A program made the translations under genes and the position numbers. DNA of 64,000 nt from Marispirochaeta sp963667435 (GTDB lineage: Bacteria > Spirochaetota > Spirochaetia > JC444 > Marispirochaetaceae). The DNA lies in the NCBI GenBank assembly GCA_963667435.1, contig OY763414.1, positions 3,286,001 through 3,350,000 on the forward strand. Reading direction: 5' to 3'. Positions 16,967 through 25,011 of the stretch are shown piece by piece (within the stretch, counting starts at the first letter, position 1; each line of letters starts with the position of its first letter). The notes under the pieces are model-generated. The model saw nothing but the letters and a program-made list of their open reading frames with translations, ran no database searches and had not been told where the DNA came from.

Positions 16967-17854
16967 ATGAAATCCGGTGTACTCAAGAATGATTCTCTGC
17001 TGTTGCTGACTGCCATGATATGGGGCTTCGCGTTTGTTGCTCAAAGGGTGGGCATGCGGACTATTGGTCCTTTTACCTATAATGGTGTTCGATTTGCGCT
17101 GGGGGCTTTGAGCCTGCTTCCTTTGCTGTATATTCGACGGGAGAAAAGGAGTGTCTCTAATACATCTCCTATCCGTCGGTTCCTGATTGGAGCGGTTACC
17201 GGACTCTTTCTGTTTATTGCCGCATCCCTGCAACAGGTTGGGCTGCTTTTTACAACCGCCGGCAAAGCAGGTTTTATAACAACCCTCTATGTGGTTTTTG
17301 TGCCCCTCTTCGCCGTCGCACTGGGGCGCCGGACCGGTACCGGGGGCTGGGTGGGTGTTGTGCTTGCTGTTGCGGGCTTGTATCTGCTGAGTGTGGGAAA
17401 GGGGTTCCGGGTTTCTCCCGGGGATCTTTTTGTTCTCGGCAGTGCGGTGTTCTGGTCTTTTCATGTTCTCTTCATAGATCGTTACGGCCGGACTGTTGAT
17501 TCCATCGAACTGTCGGTTATTCAGTATGTTGTCTGTTCCCTGCTTTGTCTGGGAACCGCGTTTATATGGGAAACCCCTGCTGTGGCGGGGATACTTGAGG
17601 CGGCGGTACCTATTCTCTACGGGGGAATATGCTCTGTGGGAATTGCCTATACTCTGCAGGTTATTGCCCAGAAGCATGCACCACCAGCTCACGCGGCAAT
17701 TATCCTGAGTCTTGAGGGCGCCTTTGCCGCCCTGGGGGGCTGGCTGCTTATTGACGAGATTCTGGAGCCCCGGGCGCTTGCGGGCTGTCTGCTGATGTTT
17801 TCCGCCATGCTCGCCTCCCAGTGGGATGTTATCCGGGGGAAGGCGGCAGATTAA
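16967..17854 (+). CDS. EamA-family (drug/metabolite) transporter
   Basis: A 295-residue membrane protein with ten predicted helices in two EamA repeats. The first begins LLTAMIWGFAFVAQRVGM and ends GVVLAVAGLYLLSVG; the second begins GDLFVLGSAVFWSFHVLFID and ends with ALAGCLLMFSAML. The repeat-end motif IIL-LE(G/A)-F-A-LGGWLL (SLEGAFAALGGWLLIDE) is typical of exporters of amino acids and metabolites. Substrate is unknown. The stop overlaps that of the convergent coiled-coil gene by four bases. Confidence 0.92.
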   Translation: MKSGVLKNDSLLLLTAMIWGFAFVAQRVGMRTIGPFTYNGVRFALGALSLLPLLYIRREKRSVSNTSPIRRFLIGAVTGLFLFIAASLQQVGLLFTTAGKAGFITTLYVVFVPLFAVALGRRTGTGGWVGVVLAVAGLYLLSVGKGFRVSPGDLFVLGSAVFWSFHVLFIDRYGRTVDSIELSVIQYVVCSLLCLGTAFIWETPAVAGILEAAVPILYGGICSVGIAYTLQVIAQKHAPPAHAAIILSLEGAFAALGGWLLIDEILEPRALAGCLLMFSAMLASQWDVIRGKAAD

Positions 17855-20208
17855 GGAGATTCCGAAGAGATGAGTGAGCGGATTGTATCGAACGCCTTTC
17901 TGAAAAGCGGATCTTTGCCGGATTCGTTTTCGATCCGGTCCGCTGCGCTGGTGTTTCCCTCTTCCAGGTATGCAGCATACTGTTCAGTAATGGAGAGAGC
18001 ATCGCTGCGGGCTTCTTCCGTTTTATAGTCCGTGATTTTTCTGGTGTATTCATCCAGTCCGGGGAATATGCCGCTTATCTCACCATCTTTAAAGAAATCC
18101 TGCAGTACCTGTTCCGCCTTTGTATAGTCAGAGGTAGAGACATTTCCCCCCAGGAGGGAATTCAGATTGGCCTGATAAGCTGTATACCCTTTTGCCAGGG
18201 CGGTATAACGGTCGTCTCCCTGTCTGCGGGTAACAACATCTACCAGTTCAACAACGGCGGCATCCAGGTCCTTTTCCAGTTGCTTGCGCTGCTCCTCCGA
18301 GCGGGAAAGACTGGTCTCTGCTGTATTCAACTCTTTTCTGGAAGTGGAGAGCTGGTTTGACAGTTCGGATACTCTGGTGTTCAGGGTTGCTATGGTCTGG
18401 TTTTTTTCCTCCAGTGTACCATTCTGCTCTGCCTTCAGTGCTGCAAGCTGTTCATCCGAGAGTTTTCCTCCTCCGGCTTCAAGCTGCTCATTTGCCGCTG
18501 ATAGTGCTGTGCGGGTCTGCTTCAGCTGTTCTTCGTAACCGGCTATCATGGCACGGCCTTCGGTTATCAGGGTTTCCTGCTCAGCGATCCGGGTGTCACG
18601 ATCATCTGCTTCGCTTTTCAGTGTTTCAATATTTTCGAGCAGCCCTGTTATTTCTTCACTCAGTTCCTGATCCCTATCAGCCGCCTCTTTCTCAAGTTCA
18701 GCTATGCGGGTTTCGTATTCCACTTTAAGCGTTTCTATCTCCTGACGGCTGTCTGCGGTGAGTTGGTTCCGGGTTTGTGTGTATTCAGAGGTGAGTGTAT
18801 TCTCGATTCGTTTCAGGGCTTCTACAAGGCGCTCACTTTCTCCGGGGACGGCTGCGGCGGCTGCAAGCCTGTAGCTGCTGAGTGCCTGCTCTGTATCGCC
18901 TGTTTCAAGGAATCCCTCTCCCCGGGCAAGCAGTCTGTCCGCCCGGCTGTTGCGGGCTTCAGTTTCGAGGAGCGCAAGATTCTCAACCGCTGCCTTGATT
19001 GAGGGCAGGGCAGTAACTGCCTGATTGTAGAGTTCCCTTGCATCATCCCGGCGGCCTTCCGCTTTTGCGGTTTCCGCCTGGGCAACCAGAGCTCTGGCAT
19101 TCAGGAGTCGCTGGGCGGTGTTTACCAGATCGCCTGTTTCCGCGGTGCCAGTGTTTAGCTCCACCTTAATTTCCCCTTCCAGGGTATCCAGAATCAGTCG
19201 TTCCACACCTCTCCGTTTTGCAATACGGGGAAGGTTGTCAATTCTGGGATCATTCAGGAGGTTTCGGAGCGACTCGATTCCCGCAAGAGCGATGTCGTAC
19301 TGCTTCGCTTCCATGCTGTTCATAATGGACTGATAGAATGCAAGCATCTGGTCGGTAATCAGGTTTTCCGTTTCCTGCAACCTGGCGATCTCCTCCAGTC
19401 GCGCCCGGGCCTCACTGGATTCAGCGGCCAGTGCCTGGCGTTCTTCCTCATACCTTGCGGTGAGTTCAGCTTCCCTTGCCGCTGCGTCGGCGGCTATCTT
19501 CTCTTTCTCTGCGCTGGTCTGCTGCAGTATTTTCTGGGCGGCATCCCTGGAGCGTGTCAGTTCTTCTTCTTTTGCCTGCAGTGCCGCCTGAGACTCTATG
19601 CGGTATTCTTCAAGTTTGGACCGCAGTTCCTGCTGTTTCTGTATTTCGAATTCACGCAGCCGGTTGTCTAGTTCCTCCGGGGTTATATCCAGGTTCTGCA
19701 GGCGGGCGCGCTCCATCAGCAGGGCTGACTGCATCTCAGCCCGCAGCTCTGTCTCCCGCCGTTCCAGGGCAGACTGAAAATCGGACTGCAGGTTTTTGCT
19801 CTGCTCTTCAATTTTTCCCAGCTCTTCCTGGATTCTTAGAATCTCTTCCTCTTTAGCTGCTATCCGGGCATCCGATTCCCGTTTCAGTTCTTCTATAAGC
19901 TTTCCTTCCGCGCTGGCAACGGCGCTTACTTCCAGGTTCATACTCTCCTGACGGGTTTCAAACATGCGGGAAGAGAGGTAAAAAGTTGCGCTTACTGCTG
20001 CAACGGACATAGTTATGATAAAAGCCGGAAGCCAGAAACTGCGCTTGAGGGGGTTCAGCCGGAAAATCTCATCCGTAACAGTGATCTGGTTCTGTTTTAC
20101 AACTTCCTCAATTTCTGCAAGAATTTCATTGCGTTCTTCTTCGGAGGCGAAGGACAGCAGGTCTTCCTGCTGCTGTATATCTGTAAACGGCTGATCCGGA
20201 CTGCTCAT
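17851..20208 (-). CDS. Single-span membrane protein with long coiled coils and TPR-like section
   Basis: 785 residues. A short cytoplasmic N-terminus (about 1-55) leads to one membrane helix (FWLPAFIITMSVAAVSATFYL, about 56-76). This is followed by several hundred residues of Glu/Lys/Gln-rich heptads, interrupted by a helical-repeat section (about 365-450, with NARALVAQAETAKAEGRRDDARELY as a TPR-like unit split over helices) and a second coiled coil. The C-terminus is a compact helical domain. GAGGAA lies just upstream of the ATG. I recognise no enzyme motif. The shape suggests a periplasmic scaffold or spacer, as is common in spirochaete envelopes. Confidence 0.8.
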   Translation of the reverse strand: MSSPDQPFTDIQQQEDLLSFASEEERNEILAEIEEVVKQNQITVTDEIFRLNPLKRSFWLPAFIITMSVAAVSATFYLSSRMFETRQESMNLEVSAVASAEGKLIEELKRESDARIAAKEEEILRIQEELGKIEEQSKNLQSDFQSALERRETELRAEMQSALLMERARLQNLDITPEELDNRLREFEIQKQQELRSKLEEYRIESQAALQAKEEELTRSRDAAQKILQQTSAEKEKIAADAAAREAELTARYEEERQALAAESSEARARLEEIARLQETENLITDQMLAFYQSIMNSMEAKQYDIALAGIESLRNLLNDPRIDNLPRIAKRRGVERLILDTLEGEIKVELNTGTAETGDLVNTAQRLLNARALVAQAETAKAEGRRDDARELYNQAVTALPSIKAAVENLALLETEARNSRADRLLARGEGFLETGDTEQALSSYRLAAAAAVPGESERLVEALKRIENTLTSEYTQTRNQLTADSRQEIETLKVEYETRIAELEKEAADRDQELSEEITGLLENIETLKSEADDRDTRIAEQETLITEGRAMIAGYEEQLKQTRTALSAANEQLEAGGGKLSDEQLAALKAEQNGTLEEKNQTIATLNTRVSELSNQLSTSRKELNTAETSLSRSEEQRKQLEKDLDAAVVELVDVVTRRQGDDRYTALAKGYTAYQANLNSLLGGNVSTSDYTKAEQVLQDFFKDGEISGIFPGLDEYTRKITDYKTEEARSDALSITEQYAAYLEEGNTSAADRIENESGKDPLFRKAFDTIRSLISSESP

Positions 20209-20377
20209 GGACTTCCTCGTAACATAGTACTGGTGCCTTTTCGGGCATATATACCCGGTTCAAGTATCGGCAGGGCACTTTATAAATATTAGGCACCCTT
20301 TGCGCAGAAGTATATAACCAACACCTAAAGTAAACGGCCTATTGCGCCGATCCTGATGTTACAGGTGTAAATTCAAG

Positions 20378-22042
20378 GTGAGTATTCGCACAAAGATTAT
20401 CTTCATAGTTGTTCCTCTTTTAGTGGCGGCACTGCTTATAAGCAGCACAATAAGCTCGTATTCTGCCCGCAGTGGTATGACGCGTATTGCCATGTCTTCC
20501 ATGGCTTTCAAGGCCCAGGAACTGAACAAGTATATGGAGAGTCAGTGGAATTTGCTGGTTACCAATGAGCTTTCCGAGAACCAGGAATATGTTACCGTTG
20601 CCCGCTCTGCTATGGAGGCCTATGCCGCGTCGGTGGTTAATACTCCCACGGAGCTTATTTTCGCTTTTCCCTATTCCGGGGAAATGAAAGTTGAGCTTGC
20701 AACGGGTGAGCTTGAATTGAGTGATGCTGACAGAGTGGAGCTGATTTCTCTATCTGAAGCGGATAAACGCGGCTGGCTGGAATTTACCCTCAACGGCAGT
20801 TCCCGTGTAGGTCATGCTTTCCGTTTTTCCCCTTTCAACTGGATGGTTATTGTTTCTGAGGATTCCAGTGCCTTTTATAAAGAGGTCACTGAGCTTACCA
20901 ACCGGAACTATATGGTTCTCGGCGGATCGATTGTACTCTCTATTCTGATCCTTCTGATTGTTACTGGTGTGATAACCCGACCCCTTACCCGGGTGGTTTC
21001 CACCATGAAGGAGATCATCAACGACAGTGATCTCTCCCGGCGAGTGCCTGTGGAGTATAACGATGAGACCGGCGATCTTGCCAATACTTTCAATATTATG
21101 GCGGAAGGGTTGAACAAGGCTTCGGAGAGTGTAAAAAGTCAGGCTCTTAAAGCGGTAATGGCTCAGAAGAATGAATATAAAATCCGGAATATCTTCCAGA
21201 AATATGTTCCCAAGGATGTAATCGACTCAATTTTTAATAATCCCGAGTCAATGTTGAAAGGGGATAACCAGATTGTTGCCATCCTCTTTTCTGATATCCG
21301 CTCCTTTACCACCATCTCTGAAGGTTATATGCCGGATGAACTGGTGAACGTGCTGAATGAATATTTTGAGATAATGGTGGACATTATCATGGAGCACGGG
21401 GGGATTATTGATAAGTATATAGGCGATGCCATTATGGCCTTTTTCGGTGCCCCGGTAAAATACAAGAATGATGCCCTCAACGCAGTGGCCGTTGCCCTGA
21501 AGATGCAGGCTGCTCTGCGAATTTTCAACAAGCAGCTTGAAGAAAAGGGTAAACCGAAGTTTATCACCGGTATCGGCATCAATTACGGTATGGTAACCGT
21601 TGGCAACATCGGCAGCCAGAAAAAGATGGATTATACCATCATCGGCGATATGGTAAACCTTGGGTCCCGGCTCGAAGGACTTACCAAGCCCTACAAGCAG
21701 GATGTGATCTTTTCCGAGAGTGTTTATCGAAAGGTAAAGGATACCTATCCCTGTCGTCTGGTTGATAAGGTTCAGGTCAAGGGAAAAACCGTCGGGGCTA
21801 ATATCTATACTGCCTATGAGGGGGTCAATGTCCGGCAGGAACAGGCTTTGAAAATCCATCATGCAGCCATGGCCCGCTACTACGCCCTGGATTTCAAGGG
21901 AGCCCGTCAGTACTTTGATGCCTTGCTGAAGATTGTTCCCGACGACTATCTGGCCGGTATGTACCTTGAACGCTGCAAACGCTACATTGCAGATCCGCCT
22001 CCCTCAGACTGGAACGGTGTTGAAATTCTTACCAGTAAGTAA
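20378..22042 (+). CDS. Membrane adenylate cyclase, class III, with HAMP
   Basis: Makes cAMP from ATP. 554 residues: helix 1 (6-27), an extracytoplasmic sensor (about 30-175, Cache-like), helix 2 (about 178-200), HAMP (about 200-252), a signalling helix, then the class III catalytic domain (about 295-480). Metal Asp are D306 (FSDIRSF) and D350 (KYIGDAIMAFFG). Transition-state residues N427 and R431 are in GDMVNLGSRLE. Lys346 and Thr420 at the purine-specifying positions fit an adenylate rather than guanylate cyclase of the IIIb type. GTG start at 20378; ribosome site weak. It is divergent from the coiled-coil gene and monocistronic. Confidence 0.93.
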   Translation: MSIRTKIIFIVVPLLVAALLISSTISSYSARSGMTRIAMSSMAFKAQELNKYMESQWNLLVTNELSENQEYVTVARSAMEAYAASVVNTPTELIFAFPYSGEMKVELATGELELSDADRVELISLSEADKRGWLEFTLNGSSRVGHAFRFSPFNWMVIVSEDSSAFYKEVTELTNRNYMVLGGSIVLSILILLIVTGVITRPLTRVVSTMKEIINDSDLSRRVPVEYNDETGDLANTFNIMAEGLNKASESVKSQALKAVMAQKNEYKIRNIFQKYVPKDVIDSIFNNPESMLKGDNQIVAILFSDIRSFTTISEGYMPDELVNVLNEYFEIMVDIIMEHGGIIDKYIGDAIMAFFGAPVKYKNDALNAVAVALKMQAALRIFNKQLEEKGKPKFITGIGINYGMVTVGNIGSQKKMDYTIIGDMVNLGSRLEGLTKPYKQDVIFSESVYRKVKDTYPCRLVDKVQVKGKTVGANIYTAYEGVNVRQEQALKIHHAAMARYYALDFKGARQYFDALLKIVPDDYLAGMYLERCKRYIADPPPSDWNGVEILTSK

Positions 22043-22185
22043 TTGAACTCTGCTTTGGCGGTTAATTACATACTGGGTTAAAGTTTTTCCGCTATTCCGT
22101 TACTATCCAGGGAGCAGTTAGTTCCTGCTGTGTATCCGCAGTCCCGGATTGCATATATTTTTTTCCAGAACGGACAGATCTTTCA

Positions 22186-22899
22186 ATGAAATATACAATA
22201 GACCTGCATACCCATTCCATTTCGTCAAACCATGCCTACAGTACGCTGCAGGAGATGGCTGCCCATGCACGGGACGCCGGTATTTCCATGTTTGCACTTA
22301 CAGACCACGGCCCGGCTCTTCCCGGGGGTGCCCACGAGTATCACTTCGGAAATTTAAGGATTCTGCCGCCGAATATATACGGAGTGGAGATTCTTAAAGG
22401 GATTGAGGCCAATGTAACCAGCGAGCGGGGTGAGATTGATCTTGCTGGTGAAAGGCTTATAAATCTTGATATTGTACTTGCCGGATTTCACCGGAACAGC
22501 GGGTATAACAGCATATCCATTGAGAAAAACACGGAAACAGCGGTTAATCTATTCGCATCAAACCGAATTGATATTATGACCCATCCGGGCAATCCCGAGT
22601 ATCCATTGGATTTTCACGAACTGGTTGCCGCTGCGGACAAGTACAATGTAGCCATCGAGATGAACAACAGCTCTTTTGTCTCCAGCCGAAAAGGTTCAGG
22701 CGACAACTGCAGGCAGCTGTTATCGATTGCAAAAGAGGCCGGGATCTTTATTGCCCTGGGAAGTGATTCTCATATCTCTTTTGATGTGGGCCGGCTCGAT
22801 GTTGTTGCCGGTCTGGTAGAGGAAATTGATTATCCAAGGCATAAAATACTCAACTCAAGCAGGGAGCTTCTTGCTGATTTTCTCTCCATTCGGCATTAA
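22186..22899 (+). CDS. PHP-domain phosphoesterase (YcdX-like)
   Basis: A 237-residue polymerase-and-histidinol-phosphatase (PHP) fold protein, probably a trinuclear-metal phosphatase. Metal ligands are visible: DLHTHS (His8, His10), LTDHGPALPGG, a mid-domain Glu in GIEANV, DIMTHPGNP and the C-terminal GSDSHISFDVG. Length and motif order match the YcdX/YcdX-like group, whose physiological substrate is not settled. No clear Shine-Dalgarno precedes the ATG. It is flanked by short untranslated gaps and looks monocistronic. Confidence 0.9.
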   Translation: MKYTIDLHTHSISSNHAYSTLQEMAAHARDAGISMFALTDHGPALPGGAHEYHFGNLRILPPNIYGVEILKGIEANVTSERGEIDLAGERLINLDIVLAGFHRNSGYNSISIEKNTETAVNLFASNRIDIMTHPGNPEYPLDFHELVAAADKYNVAIEMNNSSFVSSRKGSGDNCRQLLSIAKEAGIFIALGSDSHISFDVGRLDVVAGLVEEIDYPRHKILNSSRELLADFLSIRH

Positions 22900-23024
22900 G
22901 CATAAAGCTGTTCCAAAATCTGTGGTTTGACTGTGGTGTTTATACACTTCTTTGGGGGATTCCCTCTTGCATTAAACTGTTCTAACTGTTAAAACAGGTA
23001 AAACAAGCAATGCAAGAGGTGACA

Positions 23025-23696
23025 ATGCCTGCGGAACGCAGTTGGTCTAATGAACCGAAGACCAAGGAAGAACAGGTCTATGAAAGACTCAAAGAGCTGA
23101 TACTGAAAGGTGAGATTCCCGCAAAGGAGTTTCTCTCTCAGCGGACTCTGGCTGCAAAGGTTGATGCTGCGGTCATAACCGTCCGTGCAGCTCTGCGTCA
23201 GCTGGAAAATGACGGTCTGGTGGAGAATGTTCCCCGCTGGGGGGTGCGTCTTCCTGAGGAGACTGAAGCCACTCTGACCGACCGCTACTACATGCGGGCT
23301 CTCTTTGAATGCGAAGCGGTGCGGCAGCTGATAAGAAAACGGGAGAGCCTCGATCCGCAGTCCCTGATAGATCTTGCCAGAGAGTGCGACCGCATCGACC
23401 TTGATCCTGAAGGAAATGCTGAAGCCTTCGGGAATGTTCATTACTCGTTTCACCGTGAAATAGTCGCACTGGCTGGATCTCCCCTCATGAGCCGGATGTT
23501 TGAGCGGATCAACCTGAAGAATCTGTTTTTCTGGAATGCCTATCATACCTGGCATGGTATTGATTCCCGCCATTTAGGTGACCATGAGGCTCTTGTGATG
23601 AGTCTCTTTTCTCTGGACGAAGCAGCCGCTGCAGAGCTTATGGAAGGGCATGTTCAGAGGGGGCTCTCTTTTGAACTCAAAGGTATTAATGCATAA
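23025..23696 (+). CDS. GntR-family (FCD/FadR) transcriptional regulator
   Basis: A 223-residue regulator: N-terminal winged helix (EEQVYERLKELILKGEIPAKEFLSQ split over helices 1-2, then VITVRAALRQLENDGLV as recognition helix and wing) and a C-terminal all-helical FCD ligand domain with the metal-type His pattern (HYSFHREIVALAGSP, later HEALVMSLF and EGHVQRG). I chose the ATG at 23025 because AGAGG lies six bases before it; an ATG at 23010 has no such site. It precedes uxuA by 53 bases, so hexuronate or aldonate intermediates are its likely effectors, as for UxuR/ExuR-type FCD regulators. Confidence 0.92.
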   Translation: MPAERSWSNEPKTKEEQVYERLKELILKGEIPAKEFLSQRTLAAKVDAAVITVRAALRQLENDGLVENVPRWGVRLPEETEATLTDRYYMRALFECEAVRQLIRKRESLDPQSLIDLARECDRIDLDPEGNAEAFGNVHYSFHREIVALAGSPLMSRMFERINLKNLFFWNAYHTWHGIDSRHLGDHEALVMSLFSLDEAAAAELMEGHVQRGLSFELKGINA

Positions 23697-23749
23697 GACC
23701 CCGGAGAAGAACGGACTTCGGGATATTTTAATTTCTAAGGACAGTTATT

Positions 23750-24964
23750 ATGAGCATGGAACAGACATGGAGATGGTACGGACCGGAAGATCCGGTTACC
23801 CTCAGTGATATCCGGCAGGCCGGAGCCACCGGAATCGTCACCGCACTGCATGATATCCCCATCGGGGAGGTTTGGCCCGTTGAGGAGTTGCAGAAGCGCA
23901 AGCGCATGATCGAGTGGGACGACTCGGTAAGCCCTGCGCGCAACCGGGGCCTGAGCTGGTCGGTTATTGAGAGTATTCCCGTCCACGAGGATATCAAACT
24001 CGGGCGTTCCTCCCGGGATAGATATATTGAACAGTACAAGCAGAGTATACGCAATGCGGGCAGTGTCGGGGTAAAAACAGTCTGCTACAACTTTATGCCC
24101 ATTCTGGACTGGACCCGCACGGATCTGGAGTTTCAGCTTGAAGATGGATCACTTGCCCTGCGTTTTGATATGGATGAGTTTGCCGCCTTTGACCTCTATA
24201 TGCTCAAACGGCCCGGTGCTGAGAAAGAGTGGGATGCTGAGCGTCAGAAATCCGCCCTTGAGGCCTTTGAGGCTATGTCCGGGGAGGACAAGGCTCTGCT
24301 TCAGCACAATATTATCGCCGGCCTCCCGGGAGGGCAGGAGGGCTATACCCTGGAGCAGTTTCAGGCAAAGCTGAACACCTACGGCACTGTGGATGATGCC
24401 GCGTTACGGGAGAATCTTGCCTTTTTTCTGAAGGCCATTGTTCCTGCAGCCATTGAAGCGGATGTAAAGCTTGCCATCCACCCTGACGATCCACCCTATC
24501 CTCTTTTCGGACTACCTCGAATTGTGAGCACCGAGAATGATCTGCGGCAGATTCTGAGTGTCTATGATACTGTCTATAACGGATTCACCCTCTGTACCGG
24601 CAGCTATGGAGTGCGGGCGGATAACGATCTTGTGCATATGATTGAGAAGTACGGAACCAAGCTGAACTTTGCCCATCTGCGTAGTACCCAGAGAGAAGCG
24701 GATGGAAGCTTTTTTGAGGCTGCCCACCTGCAGGGCAATGTGGATATGTACCGGGTAATGAGAGCGATTTTGAAAGAGGAAAAGCTTCGTATTGCCCTTG
24801 GCCGGAGAGATTCCAGCATTCCCATGCGGGCGGATCATGGTCATACCATTCTGGATGACCTGAATAAAAAGACCAACCCGGGTTATTCAGCCATCGGTAT
24901 TCTTCGGGGGATGGCGGAGCTTCGCGGGTTGGAACTGGGGCTGGAACGGAGCGGTGCAATTTAG
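23750..24964 (+). CDS. uxuA: Mannonate dehydratase
   Basis: Dehydrates D-mannonate to 2-keto-3-deoxygluconate in glucuronate catabolism. 404 residues, the normal UxuA length. Typical segments: MEQTWRWYGPEDPVTLSDIR at the N-terminus, TALHDIPIGEVWP, SIPVHEDIKLG, YNFMPILDWTRTDL, AIHPDDPPYPLFGLPRIVS and LNFAHLRSTQ, ending with MRADHGHTI. AAGGA lies ten bases before the ATG. No uxaC, uxuB or kdg genes are adjacent, so the rest of the pathway must be elsewhere. The upstream GntR/FCD gene is the probable regulator. Confidence 0.95.
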   Translation: MSMEQTWRWYGPEDPVTLSDIRQAGATGIVTALHDIPIGEVWPVEELQKRKRMIEWDDSVSPARNRGLSWSVIESIPVHEDIKLGRSSRDRYIEQYKQSIRNAGSVGVKTVCYNFMPILDWTRTDLEFQLEDGSLALRFDMDEFAAFDLYMLKRPGAEKEWDAERQKSALEAFEAMSGEDKALLQHNIIAGLPGGQEGYTLEQFQAKLNTYGTVDDAALRENLAFFLKAIVPAAIEADVKLAIHPDDPPYPLFGLPRIVSTENDLRQILSVYDTVYNGFTLCTGSYGVRADNDLVHMIEKYGTKLNFAHLRSTQREADGSFFEAAHLQGNVDMYRVMRAILKEEKLRIALGRRDSSIPMRADHGHTILDDLNKKTNPGYSAIGILRGMAELRGLELGLERSGAI

Positions 24965-25011
24965 GTCTCCTGTTTTGACTCTTCCTTTTTTCTGTGGAAT
25001 ACTCATGAATA